Below, piece after piece: positions 24,801 through 39,299 of a stretch of 64,000 nt of DNA. The stretch's first letter is position 1; each line of letters begins with the position of its first letter. The stretch is from Sipunculus nudus (Eukaryota > Annelida > Sipuncula > Golfingiida > Sipunculidae). The translations under genes and the position numbers were made by a program. The DNA is taken from NCBI GenBank assembly GCA_026874595.1, contig CM049319.1:65587417-65651416 (forward strand). Reading direction: 5' to 3'. The notes beneath the pieces were generated by a model. That model was not told the origin of the DNA. It made no database searches and was given only the letters and a program-made list of their open reading frames with translations.

Positions 24801-26543
24801 GCAACAGAGAAATTACAAAGTATATCAATGCAATCTTAAATACTAAGAAGACAGTGTTGCAGGTAAGGCCCATGATCTTACTTTACTCTCGCTATTTGCA
24901 AGTAATCATTAAATATTTAGGTCTTAGTCTTTCTAATTTCCACACATCCCTTCAATTGAAAGTTATGTAGGTTCTTGAACAAAAAGGAATCTTAAGGGAC
25001 GGTAACTGATGTCTAATTGGACGCCTCCGGGGGATCTTTGACAACATAAAACTGCTCTCCTCGACAGCCAGAAGCTGCTAGGGGATTATTTTCTTGATAT
25101 ATTTTACATTGAAATCTAATTTTTATAATCCGATCCGTCACTACAAGCTTTAAAATCATCCCTAGGGCAAACAGAAGTGGTGTAAAGCGTCAGAGAGTAT
25201 ATAGATGTTGATAAGAACAATGAACCATTACACTAAGTTGATTCCCATGGAACCTGTCATCGACCCTATACTATGGGATTCAGCACAATTTTTATGTTAT
25301 AAATTTTAGCAGGGCTGACAGTATTTTCCTTTTGACTTCCAGGTTGGTGGTCGTGCCGACATTAAGATGTTATATTAGGGATTTGGGTTAGAAAAAAAAA
25401 ATAAGTAAGGTGAGGTTTTTCCAAGAGCATGAGTGGTTATATAAGAAGCTCCCCGATCATCTATTTTTTTTCTTATATCATAAAAGATCATGAGCAAGAG
25501 ACACAATGCGCCCATTTTAAATCATTCTTTGCAAAAAAAAATTGCAGGCAGTTTAGGAAATGCTTAACCTGAAATTATAGTGAAGATTTCGTAAAGAATA
25601 AGTGTGTTCTGTGAGCATGAATGGAGTTCAGACGTCATGGCTACCTCTGCTGAGCTTTGTTTAGTCAGCGATTATCTCAATGTCAAGTATAAGAGCAAGT
25701 GAGACTTTTTGTCAGGCTTTCAGGGATATTTTTAGCGGATATTTATATAAAGCTGAAGTTATATAGTTCATTCAACAATCACTGTCAACATGTTTTTCAT
25801 GATAACATTTTACAGCGATATACCCATAATTTCGACAAGCAATCTGTGGCATCCGAGTTTGAGTATGTATGCAAAATGGCACCCATTATGAGTGGTTTCG
25901 AGCAGCTGGGAGAAATAAACCATTCAGGGTTCAATAAGGATTTGGTGATTCTAGACGAATGTACATCGAAGACAACGTTCATGTGGGAATCTGACAACAG
26001 AGAGAGTTTATTGACAAGGGATCGTGTTTCGACAGGGTCTAATGTCGAATAAAGCTCAAATTATAGTAGGTGATACAGCAACTATACTAAAAGGTGTTCC
26101 AAAGGCAGAAACAGAGAAATCGTGAAATAATAAAGTGAAGTAATATTATACCTTGTTTGAGTTCCTGAATAATTGGAAACCTGTGAAAAAAATGTGCGAC
26201 CTGCACAGCCATAATTGAATGACCATATACGAATTCTTGAAGTCCTTAAAGATTGTCAAATATTTTTGAGTAAGTGATTCGCATGTTTTCTTTGGCGTCA
26301 CTTGAACTTAGCTCTTCAAACTAGGTGACTCAAAAGTAACTTTACAAAGGACGTAATGGCACAGACTCAACGGTACAAACACACGAAAGGTGTGAACATT
26401 TTTACATTTTCAAATTCAAAAAGCTTTTGTAAGAAAAGATACATTTTTCTTCTCTAATGTCAAATGACTTTGTTATATATATACATGTATATGGTTGAGC
26501 ACTTTAACTATGATGCATTGAATTTCTATGTGTATTAGTTTGA
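24801..26543. other. Non-coding sequence with unrecognised open frame
   Basis: The frame at 25699-26052 (plus, 117 residues) has no recognisable domain. A short ATG-initiated stretch at about 25637-25702 also leads nowhere. I do not call either a gene. Confidence 0.45.
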
Positions 26544-26544
26544 T

Positions 26545-26590
<46 letters not shown>
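26544..26590. repeat. (AT)n microsatellite
   Basis: Alternating AT with one interruption (TACATATA). Confidence 0.95.
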
Positions 26591-27103
26591 AAACACCGTC
26601 TATTTATGCTGGTATTTGCCAACACTCTCCAATACCAAATCAATGAAAACACATGAACAGATCAATGCATGGTCTGCAGTGAAGAGCCACACATTAAATG
26701 TGTGACGACAGAGAACCTCGAGCTTTCTTTCAGTCCAAAAAAGTCATATATATAAGATTCACTACGTTTACCAAGTTCAACCACAGGACAACCATTCCAA
26801 CACGAAGGGGACAGTTAGTTAATAGACAGGGGTTTACATCTATTGCTCACTCATAAGGATATGATCTCTAGAATTTGTGAGTTATCGCATAAAATGAGGA
26901 TCAGATGTGCCGCTAATGACACTTTCCGACTCAGTTCTCGATTAATCATCCACTGTCACGCCGACGTCCGTCATCTTGTTGGAGTAGCTGAAAGGAAGTC
27001 AATGCCTCTTTTGCCCCTCTAACATTAGAGAGTCCATCGAAACGTCAGCGTGGCACCGCATGCACTGCCCAAAACACGAGAGAACAAACTTGTTCTCATC
27101 AAG
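26591..27103. other. Non-coding sequence before minisatellite
   Basis: No gene or named repeat seen. Confidence 0.5.
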
Positions 27104-27885
27104 GAGTTGGCGTGGTTGCTGGTGGCTGGGGGTGTTCAGGCGCTCATCACGGAGTGGGCGTGGTTGCTCGTGGCTGGGGTGTTCAGGCGCTCATCACGTA
27201 GCGGGCGTGGTTGCTCGTGGCTGGGGTGTTCAGGCGCTCATCACGTAGTGGGCGTGGTTGCTGGGGGGCTGGGGGTGTTCAGGCGCTCATCACGGAGTGG
27301 GCGTGGTTGCTCGTGGCTGGGGTGTTCAGGCGCTCATCACGTAGCGGGCGTGGTTGCTCGTGGCTGGGGTGTTCAGGCGCTCATCACGTAGCGGGCGTGG
27401 TTGCTCGTGGCTGGGGTGTTCAGGCGCTCATCACGGAGCGGGCGTGGTTGCTGGTGGCTTGGGATGTTCAGGCGCTCATCACGTAGTGGGCGTGGTTGCT
27501 GGTGGCTGGGGTGTTCAGGCGCTCATCACGGAGTGGGCGTGGTTGCTCGTGGCTGGGGTGTTCAGGCGCTCATCACGTAGCGGGCGTGGTTGCTCGTGGC
27601 TGGGGTGTTCAGGCGCTCATCACGTAGTGGGCGTGGTTGCTGGGGGGCTGGGGGTGTTCAGGCGCTCATCACGGAGTGGGCGTGGTTGCTCGTGGCTGGG
27701 GTGTTCAGGCGCTCATCACGTAGCGGGCGTGGTTGCTCGTGGCTGGGGTGTTCAGGCGCTCATCACGTAGCGGGCGTGGTTGCTCGTGGCTGGGGTGTTC
27801 AGGCGCTCATCACGGGGTGGGCGTGGTTGCTGGTGGCTGGGGATGTTCAGGCGCTCATTACTGAGTGGGCGTGGTTGCTGGTGCT
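27104..27885. repeat. GC-rich 47-bp minisatellite with higher-order structure
   Basis: About 16 tandem units of 47 bp. The unit runs 'GTGGTTGCTCGTGGCTGGGG' then 'TGTTCAGGCGCTCATCACG' then 'TAGCGGGC' or a GAGTGGGC-like variant. A variant with GCTGGGGGGCTGGGGG occurs at about 27259 and again at about 27638, an offset of 379 bp (eight units), showing block-wise expansion. The array is much richer in G and C than its surroundings and CpG-rich. Because 47 is not a multiple of 3 the array is open in several frames; those frames are not genes. Confidence 0.97.
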
Positions 27886-30586
27886 CTGGTCCTCGTCTGA
27901 CTTCTTTTCTTGATCTCAGTGACGCGTGTTCTTGAGCTAACCTTGGCAAGCCTCTTGGATACCTAAGCGCTTGGCTTGGTTTGGAATCTATAAAAATTTT
28001 CAAATACTTCTCTTTCTGCTTTAAAAGTTGGAAGCCAGACACATGGAAACTGCCTTTTCTGAACTTTTGTTGTTTGTGAGGCAGCCGATGCGGGCCCAGG
28101 CTTACTGGAGTCAACGTGATCAGCTCGAGTCCCGACTACTCTTTTTTTTTTTCTTTCCTGCGTTCGTTTTTATGCGCCCACACGTTTTGTCTTACGTAGA
28201 ATTAACCAGATCAATCGTTAATTATGTTTGTCAACTGTCTAAAAACACCCAGAATGTTCGAGAAAGGTTACAATATATTAAGCATAGATCTTCATGAATG
28301 TGTGTTGAATGTGAAGTCCTGACTGCTAAGTCTTGACATGGGCAGGAAAAGACATCGTTCACCGTGGAGACAGGATTCGCCATTTTGTTTACAATTTCTC
28401 ATATCGGCTTTTGTGTCAATTCTTTAGTCAAGGTGCTGTATCGGATTACTGGCTGTGTAAAGCGATATCATTGTGACAGTATAGACAGCAATGGTAGTGT
28501 TGACTCTTGTCACGGCTCAAAGTCAAATAAGTATATGTAATAAATCTTGTTTTCCATGGCTAACAGTGATACAGATTCAGAGAGCGCAAACCCACACCAA
28601 TAACTCTGGTTTGTTCCGCATGTAGACGCAAATGATAACTAAACCGATTTAACCATTGTTTTCTCAGTCTGCACTCCACCATTCTTCACTATCATTAAAA
28701 TCATAGACAGTTATTGAACTATCGTGTGCCAAAAAGGACGAACACAGTAGGATCAAGATGCGCTCTAAAGTTGAAACAAAAATGTAAAAAGTTCGGTCTT
28801 GTTCAAACAAGAAGACACACATCAGACAGTCACGGGTGAACATGTAACCTCTACCAACAGCCAATGAAGGTAATAAACCAAACAGTTTAGCAGTATATAC
28901 CTTTTTCATCAGACTGGCGACAACTGTTGGGAACAACTGGCACTTAGTATGCGGGTCCCTTTTTATCGACAAAGAAATACCGTACTTGTTATATCTCGAA
29001 TGTAAAATATAAAATGTTGATTTAGAGCCGGCACATAAGAGTAATAAGTTTAATGATACACTCAATACTGCAAAGCAACACATGGTTTGCGACTTATGTC
29101 GTTTTTTTCCCTTTAACTTCTGCATGCGAGAGTTATATGTGATGTCCATGAGCATGACCTGCACTCATTTTTACCTGTTCCAAGCTGAAGAGCCTGGCCC
29201 CGATTTTCCAAGATCCTGTTTACGCCCCTAATATATATTTTCTTTGATATACTTTCCTGTGTCAAAATCGACGGTTTTCTGGCTTTTTTCTCCTTGTGTA
29301 AATGACAAACTTTGGATGGAAACATATGGCAAAGTTGTTTCACTGAAGCCTCGATTTCAGGCTTTTAATAGATGTTATGTATTTTAAATATATTAAATAC
29401 AGCGGCGAGGCCTGAACAAATAAAGAGCGAGTGAATACACACTTACATTGGGCTAAGCTTAATTTTTGAGCTTAAGCTATATCTAACTTATTGTTAAGTA
29501 TCACGTTCGGTCTCACTGATAATATCTTTGTTTTACTATCAACTATCAAGAAACTTGGAGTGATGGTAGTTATTTTTTAATTATTTGCAGTGGCGAAAGT
29601 ATTCTGTAGCTTTATTCTATTGAAATTATGGAGACATACCATGATTTCACGTTTCCAGTTTGAAATGAACCCTACCTATAATGTTTAACGAAATGAGAAA
29701 ATGAAAATAGATTTATTCCAATACATGAAAATTCCATATCTGTCTGTCCTCTCTCCCTCATTCATAGTTACATGGAATCTCAATGGGCTTTTCTAAATCT
29801 CTTGTGTGATAATGCTACATTATATGCCATTTATCACATTTCATATTCTGTTATATTTTCTGATTATATCATTCTCGTGAGTGCACTCTATATTATGCTG
29901 CATGTCAAAGTTACATATTTCATGTTTTTAATCGTATCTTGCTGTATCATTTTATAGAAAGCAATTTTTATCATACCAACATTGTTCATTGCACTTTACA
30001 TGATTTTACGTTGTATAAACTGTATTGTCTAACAGGTCCCTATGGGAGACCCGACTATCTTGTCTGAACGGGTTACCCTATATAAATATGTTTAAATAAA
30101 TCTTCACTGCAGAGTCCCTGATTTCTTTATCCTACTCTTACACTATATGACAAATAAGTGAACTTCACTGAACATTCTTAAAGATGCAGTCTAATTGAAG
30201 TATAGGCGAGAGGAACCTTTTGTCAGTGAAATCATGATACGGGTACTTAATGGTTAATATGGGTATTATGCAATACGTATTTGGAAATAACCTATACGTT
30301 TTAGAAATATAAATTGTATATTCACTTTTTGGATGAAACCTGTTATAAGTTATAAGTAATATAAGCATCTTGAACAAAATGCAAAAGAAAAAAAGAGCTT
30401 TGTTGACTAACTAAATGCTACCATAACTGATATAATTTTAGAAAGAAGAAACTTAATTAGCGCCTTTAAATTCGAAATTATTATACTATGGGCATGAATG
30501 ACCTATTCTGAAAAAAAAGATACCTGTGACATGAGACATTGAGACTTGTTGGGCTCAGGTAAAAAAGGGTTGTGTGCTGTATTCTA
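27886..30586. other. Non-coding interval with a 166-residue minus-strand frame
   Basis: The minus-strand frame 28664-29164 contains a hydrophobic stretch near residues 28-45 but no domain that I recognise and no promoter or splice support. The remaining sequence is AT-rich and featureless to me. Confidence 0.45.
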
Positions 30587-32399
<1,813 letters not shown>

Positions 32400-32463
32400 A
32401 CTCAGTAGCTACCAGGGCTTGCAGTAAAGTGCTCGATACAGCTGCATGAGGTAGAACAGATCA

Positions 32464-32523
32464 GTTATCTGATGATCGCCCGGGTGCCGATACCGGCAAC
32501 GGCGTGAAACTCCGAGTAATGAC
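32464..32523 (+). ncRNA. Hammerhead ribozyme motif (type I), independent copy
   Basis: All parts of a hammerhead can be placed. Stem I is GTTAT (32464-32468) with ATGAC (32519-32523), 5 bp including one G-U. The conserved CTGATGA is at 32469-32475. Stem II is CGCC (32477-32480) with GGCG (32501-32504), and the loop contains a further GCCG/CGGC pairing. GAA is at 32506-32508. Stem III is ACT (32509-32511) with AGT (32515-32517) and loop CCG, and A32518 is the residue before the predicted cleavage. The position closing stem II is U-U (32476, 32505) instead of the usual G-C. A short stem III is characteristic of hammerheads in Penelope-like elements and retrozymes. It sits between (AT)n and (TATC)n tracts. 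Self-cleavage is not shown by sequence alone. Confidence 0.72.
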
Positions 32524-32547
32524 AACGATGCTCCATCTTGCTTAACT

Positions 32548-32552
32548 TTTAA

Positions 32553-32583
<31 letters not shown>
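32548..32583. repeat. (TATC)n microsatellite
   Basis: About eight tetranucleotide repeats, running directly into a SINE-like segment at 32584. Confidence 0.95.
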
Positions 32584-32665
32584 CCGGTTGGAACCCCGGA
32601 TATATGTGCCAACGACATGGGTTTGAATAGTAGTTTGAAATTGAAGTAATTGGGAAATTACTTCC
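32584..32665 (+). repeat. SINE-like segment, head replaced by (TATC)n
   Basis: 'ggttggaaccccggatatatgtgcc.acgacatggg' matches the SINE head at 32805-32850 with few changes and ends in a decayed box B (GGTTTGAATAGT). The box-A side is lost at the junction with the (TATC)n tract. Confidence 0.55.
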
Positions 32666-32784
32666 ACGTAGTTCACTAAGAGTGTGACTTTTGGGAGAGT
32701 TAATCTTGTTCTGAAAGCATGACACTCTTAAGAGGGGGTGTGTTACGGGGTGACATAAAAGCGGACCAAACTGTCTCGTTAGTG

Positions 32785-32885
32785 TAGCTTTCTTTTCTAG
32801 CGAAGCGGTTGGAACGCCATATATGTGCGCCACCGACATGGGTTCAAATTCCGGATCGGCAAAATATTTTCCACTGGGCAATTTG
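32785..32885 (+). repeat. tRNA-derived SINE head
   Basis: TAGCGAAGCGG at 32798-32808 fits RNA polymerase III box A and GGTTCAAATTCC at 32841-32852 fits box B, about 43 bases apart as in a tRNA. A related segment lies 220 bp upstream, which supports a repeat rather than a functional tRNA gene. I could not fold an acceptor stem. Confidence 0.6.
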
Positions 32886-35503
32886 TTTTCGTAATAATAT
32901 AAATATACTGATATACACATAATTCCTATAGTTGAATGGCTGTAGATTGTTTTATACTGTCGGGGATGTTCAACTAGAGGTACACACAACAATAGCAAAT
33001 ATAATCGTATGATAACAGTTGACAACATTTAAATATTATAAAACAAAGTGTTATAGAAGTTTCATTTTAATATATACTTCACAATACTAAATTATGCCGA
33101 TGATTGCCTGCTTCAAAGCGTTCGTGGCTTCTTTCCGTGCATCGCCTATCAGTTTGCTTGTTGTATATTTATTTACTTGGAACCCTGGGAATGCCAGTAA
33201 ACTGTATAATTGTTCGCCATGCTTTCAAAACGTATAAATGCGTTAGTCTTAATTGTGAGTCGTTTCCATGTTGATCATCCCTATCTAGTTCAGTGGCCAC
33301 CGGCATGTGCGTTAAGTATATAAACTGAACGATTAACTTTTTTGGATTCTTGGTTTAGAAACACATATGCATTACGCGCACATATCCTTGCACGTACACA
33401 TTCCTATGTGGTAACCATATTGAGCCGACCTTCGTTCATCCGTTTTTCCGGCCAAATTTTTGTTTGCGAGAAAATTCGGTGTATGCGATGACGGAACCGA
33501 AAACAATGACGGGTTTATACTCTATCTCTCCTTCTTTTTATCATTCCTGGCACCAATAACAATCCTGGAGACGAAATCAGAAGTGGCCAAAATGACCGGA
33601 ATATGTTTATTTGCATGGGAAATCGGTAGGTCTGCGGGCACTCGCCGGCCGCCGAGATTTTTTTTCGGCCGCTTAATAAAATCGGTAGATGGCACGCCGG
33701 CTTAAGATTTTACTGTATCGAGGTCTTTTGAATTTCAGTATTTTAAATTAACATAGCTAGGAATATTCCAGACGTCACTGTCAGTAGCGACAGTTTGCCA
33801 CCCTTAAGTCGATATATATGTTAAGTAGACGTTGGGGTGGCAGATTCATCCATTTGATTGTGATCAGTTTTAGTAAATCATTTTACGGGTTCATTTCTGA
33901 CAGTACTTTGTCATGTTCGTCTACCTGTCAAACTACCATTTTTCTAGTGATTGGTAAACGTTACGTTATCACATCTTAAGTTACCTTACATATTTTCCCA
34001 ATACAATAATTAACGAGGAAGCCTTTTTCTCTAAATTGCTCGGATATCGCCCAGTTGACGAGGAACTCCGGGAACAGTAAATGGGACTACTGCAGATTTA
34101 TTATCAGCGCAGATGAAACAATCACATGATTAGTTAAGATAAATCAACAGTATCGGCGCCTGATAGAAGACTATATATATCATTCCAACTACTAGTCTGT
34201 TTTAACAGGCGCCTTTTCTGTTTATGTATAACAGGGACGCGTGCATGCATTTACAACGAAACGCGAAGCGTCCTCTTGTGGACTCATCTCGGTTTTATCT
34301 TGATACTGGGTCAAGCCAAAGTGATAATCTCTCAAAAAAAGATTACGCTGCGGAAAAGAGAGGAGATATTTCAAACCGTCTGACTCATTAGTATAGTAAA
34401 CATTACCATGCGGAACCAATTAAGCACGGATTTTTTGGGGTTTGTATCAGATACTACCCGCCAAGTCAGTTGCCCGTAGCGACATTTACAGCTGGCATTA
34501 AACTACCATTTAACCCATGACTCCCAAGCTCCCACCAGTTAATAATCAAACCTGTGAGTAGCTATCAGCTACTACAGTGGAGCAAACAGCGTAGGTCCTG
34601 TTTATATTGGGCTAGTCTGTCTTGGCAGCCTTGACGTGGTTCGACCCTTGGACCCGCAGTTCCATGGGTTGACGTCAATTACGTATATGAGCACATCGTA
34701 CCTGCATCTGTTCCAAGCATAACTGTACGCCCAATATTAGAGACCCTTTTTAAATTTCTATCTTTGGTTATTATGATAAAAGAATATGATTTTTTTTTAT
34801 TTCTGTTTCATGAAAAGACGTGTTCAATTGGTAAAATGATCGTTCTGGAGCACTGTGTTAATATATTTGTTTATCTAGGGCCGTCAAAATTCAGAACACT
34901 TTGTATAAAATGGACTCGCATAACCAATCAACCATAGTTGAACCTATCTTGTTGCGCGTGTTTTATTTTGCCAGAAACCCATACAACAAACATGAAAATT
35001 GGAGTAATATATATTTATTTATCAATATATTTAAATTTCTACCTGTATTAAATAGGTCACACTCTATTGATACCGGGTAAAAATAATACCATTAGAATTT
35101 AAAACATAGTCTATCATGTCATATAGAAAAGAAGATATTTTCTAAAAAATAAAATATAACCCCAGCACACTTACAAAAAAACCAACAATTTATTATCCAT
35201 CTGTCCAGGAAACAGTTCCGACGTAAACAATAAAAAACATTATTTGCAGCATTTGATCCTTGCCTCAAAGACCCGCAGGACATATTCAAATTTTGAATGC
35301 ACTTTAAGGGTTTGTTATTTCCTTCCAAGGTTATTATTTACAAGCATTAGTCTATTTTAATGGAGTTTATTTTTAAAAGAAATGTCACGTGATCACAAAG
35401 TGTCCTCGTGATAGGATGAGGCTATTCTTCTAAAGAACCCTAATGTATAACCAATATTCACATAAGTGGCTTCTGTTACCAAGATACGATAGTGCTTTGG
35501 CAT
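32886..35503. other. Non-coding interval
   Basis: No gene recognised. A locally GC-rich patch at 33640-33705 contains 'cggccgccgag' and 'tcggccgct' facing each other across a T run, a possible small inverted repeat. A TGACGTCA palindrome occurs at about 34672. Confidence 0.45.
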
Positions 35504-35830
35504 TTAAAGGTGTCCATTCACCTACCTTTTGAAAAATAATTTATGTGATTTTTTTATTCCTCTGTGTATATATTCATGATCTAAGTGTAATTTTTTTGTA
35601 AAAAGTTCTGATAAGGCATTCGGGAAGGATGTATGACCTTGTTTATCAACAACATGTTTGAAAACAAAAAGCGATGTTGACAAGCGAGAAAAACATGTAA
35701 TCTTAGGTGGTAAGTTGAATATATGGGGAGGTAGAAGGGTCACTTGTAGCAAAACGCCCAAAAAGCTCTGGCTTATCTGACTTGCTATCAGATGCCGCTG
35801 TTGAATTTGTTTTTATTATTTTCGCGGAAA
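35504..35830 (+). mobile_element. TTAA MITE family, 5' copy
   Basis: Begins TTAAAGGTGTCCATTCACCT, the same end as the full copy at 49726, and shares 'aatttatgtgattt', 'cctctgtgtatatat', 'tttatcaacaac', 'agctctggcttatctgactt' and 'tttttattatttt'. The match stops before the right terminal repeat, so it is 3'-truncated. It carries no coding capacity. Confidence 0.8.
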
Positions 35831-36324
35831 ACGGATCCGGATCTATTCAAATTTGTCAAACTCTCTCTCCAAAAATAAATCGATCCGCTCAGAAATTTAT
35901 AATTAATCACTCTTTTTTGCTCTGTGGTCCATTCTACCACAAAATTGATTGAAACCTTAATTGAATATATCCTGCGGACAATTTGCAGCAGGCAGTTGTG
36001 TCAGACTTTGTCAAAATTTGATATCATCTTATGTTTTCCATGAATGTCAGTGAATTAGGGCTAATGCGGAATGGTTAGCTAAGAGTGGATTAAAAGTTTG
36101 AGACAGGCCTGGATGCGGATGCAGGGGTATGCGCTCTGTGAGTGCTCTCCAGATTTCTAGATTAGTTTTCTCCCTTTTCTAACTGTGTCATTTTAACGAG
36201 GAATGTTAGTAAATCAGTCTCTTAGAATTAAGGTCAATTTAACCAAATGGTTTTACCGTGTAAAATTCTGGTTTGACCGAAGGTCCGCTCTTAACAGACG
36301 CCCAAAGAGAAAACGGTGAACTCT

Positions 36325-36724
36325 CTTTAGACCTTCACGGCTTCACTTGCTTACTCTGTGTACATATGAATGGAATGTACGTAATTCCTGTTCAGTATGG
36401 TTCGTATAACGCCTATTTGATGGGTGTATAAGTTCGTTTATCCACGGTTAATGGTTAGTAATACTATGTAGTCAAGGTGAATATCTGCATATGTGCAGAA
36501 GTTGAAAGGTCACAGGTTGTAAAAGCCGTTTGTTAACCTCTGGTTCGTCTAACCTGCCTGTGTTTGCATTAGTTTCCCCCCCACATGTTATAAGCACAAT
36601 GATAAATAAACAAAAGGAACAGCCCTCGTGTGACTGAATCGTGAGCATTTTCTGGTCTATTGTAAATAACGGTTCAAGGATTATCTTAAGTTATTAGGCG
36701 TCAGATATCGGAAATGGCGACATT
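36325..36724 (+). mobile_element. TTAA MITE family, subfamily-1 copy
   Basis: Shares 'ctctgtgtacatat', 'gtaattcctgtt', 'gtgcagaagttgaaaggtcac', 'cacatgttataa' and 'gcgtcagatat' with the copies at 15.7 and 12.5 kb. The left end has decayed (ctttagacc), and the right end reaches a TTAA at about 36721-36724. Confidence 0.65.
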
Positions 36725-39299
36725 AATGATATGTCTCATATCAAACCTAAAATCTTGATGATTAATTACATATCATTCGCATCGTATGATGACCTTTATC
36801 TTCATTCAATAGACAGTGCCACCTAGCGGACATTGACCTATATTCATCACAAAACTGTAAATTATTTGAAATAAAATAAATGATATCTGATGACGTTCCC
36901 CATATATAAGTGACATACATTGTCAAAATTACAACATAGACGTGTTTTTCTATAATTGTTAAGGTTGTGATTTATGTACGGCTATAGAATCTGTGTTTGA
37001 AAAGAGCATCTTATTGGGTCTTGGATGCCGTGGCATTTCAGAACGGGCTGGCTGCGTTACTTCAGCACGCAGCTTCCGAGAAGAGCCAATTACATCCAAG
37101 AATCGTTGAATGAATGACTTGTGGCAGACCAGCCGGGTCGTCAGCTCATTATATCTGCGGAGAGCGGCTAGTTGTTGACTTGATCGTGTAAATCCGGGAA
37201 AACCTGTTTGTGGACCTACTCAACTCCAAAACTGGGACAGTCCCGCGCTGACAGATGCCATCATCATACTGCCAGCGGGGCCTTTATCCAGATATACTGT
37301 CATAATGAAGTGGCAAAAAATGCATCAGTACGCGCTAACGCTTTGAAATACGACGAGAAAACAGCTGGTGACTTTTCCCAGAGCGGATTTATAACTTTTA
37401 ACTCTCTTCCGTCTCATTCGCCAAATCACTTGATGGTTTTGCATGTTCTTAATTTTAGCAGCATAAGCAGTTAGCCAATTTCTATGGCCCAAGCTGGCAT
37501 ACAATATGACATGTGTATTCGATTATATAACTTTCGATGGAAACCCTTCATTGCTGAAACTGCTTTACTAGTTCTGTAAATAAACACCACCGGTCGAATT
37601 CCTACCGATCACGAACGATTAATCTTAAATATATAATATATATGTCTAAGAATGTTGTACAATAGGTTTATGAGTGCGAACGATGCCAAAAGCAGCCAGA
37701 TTCAAGATACACTTCTTTATAAAGAGACCCTCACTAACCTCTCGCCCTTAATACTATTTACTTTGTATTGCTTTTATCTACGAAAGTAAACTGATAAATT
37801 TATTGGAAAATGTAATAATCGCATGTTTTACTAATAAGGTATAATGTAAATAAATATTAATAAATACACCCAGCCTTTTAAAGTGACTAAAAATGGGACA
37901 ATTACTGGAAATAATTTTAAAATGGAGCTCTTACTGAGAAAATGTTCTTAGGTTATTTATTGAATGAACATCTTTTTCAATTTAATGCACTTTTATACAC
38001 ATAATACCTTCATATGTTCCCCAAAAAATACAGTTTACCCCCAAAATATATTTCCATGCTTTTTAGGCATGAAGTTATAATAAGTGGAATCACTTTTCAG
38101 CCAAATTAAACGGTATATCTTACATAAAACATTGCAATGTATATATGGTAATCATGATTAAATATAATGTCAGCAAGTCATGGGGCATATGTTAAGCACT
38201 CCCCCAATGCACTGACACCTGAACAAACAGCAGCACGATAATATCAAGAAGTACAGATTATATCTATATCTGTTCCAGTAAATGGAAATTATTGAATTTG
38301 GTGCCGGACTACGGTCACGTGATAACAATCTGCTATAGGTGTTGATCCCGACAGATCCTACATTTCTACTGGTGACGAGGATTGGTTATTCGGGATATTA
38401 GCAGCCTGTTAAATCACACTTGAAAAATCAAGAAACGCACGGAAATAACTCTTCAGAATCCATTTAAGCACAAAATTCTACAATATCGTTTCCGGCGGGG
38501 CAACCCATATGCACGTAAAGCAAAGCGTAGATGGCCCAGACGAACCTGTCCAAGTGTAAAAGGCAAGCTATTACTTTAATGATTCAATCGTTGATAATCC
38601 GTCTGCGAGGGAGAGACTCCAAAGTGTGGAAATGGTACAAAACAACATTCACGCATTAACTGATCAGGGCTTCATAATCTAAGGGGCCTTCATTAATTAT
38701 CATTAATGTTATTTCTTTGTAACAAGAAAATTGAGTGGCGTACCTTTGCTCCTATAATGCATTAGGACAAATTCAAATTTTAGAAACACCTTGAAGGACT
38801 CGTCTTTGACCTTACTATCTATGGCCAGACGTTTGTAACATTAAACAGTAATTCTATGATTTATTTTTAAAATGAACTGATCTGCTTAATCACTAAATAT
38901 ATATGGATACTGAAACAATTTAATTTGTTAAATTTAAGCACAATTAAAAATAATTATATTCAGTTATTGTATTTTGAACATATACCGATTTTATGACTTA
39001 TGGACATTAAGCCCGTACAGCTGTAGTGATTACAATTCCTAAAGGTCATAAAGTGTTGTGTTAATGTTTTTGTGAAGATTGTCTGATGACTTTAAGTGAT
39101 GTCTGTAGAACATTAAGAAAATGCATGGACAGGATGGTTGTGTAATGAGACCGCGTGATTGGTTTGAGTCCATTACTGGCCACATTCCTTGCTGGCCACG
39201 ATATAATTCACAGAAGGTGCACCCTCTCAACAAAGAAATGAATGTATACTTGTCATGGTGGGCATACAGTTGTTAAATGAACAGCCTGTTTGTGCGTAT
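36725..39299. other. Non-coding interval
   Basis: No gene recognised. The 88-residue frame at 37208-37474 has no identifiable domain. A box-B-like GGTTTGAGTCC at about 39161 lacks a good box A, so I do not call a SINE there. Confidence 0.45.

Noticed and set aside
27050-27913. Overlapping open frames of 62-138 residues
   Set aside because: All lie in the 47-bp minisatellite and shift frame with each unit, so they are repeat by-products.
28664-29164. Minus-strand 166-residue open frame
   Set aside because: No recognisable domain, no promoter or splice evidence, AT-rich composition like the flanks.
39120-39200. tRNA-derived SINE suggested by GGTTTGAGTCC
   Set aside because: No acceptable box A at the required spacing and no second copy in the window.
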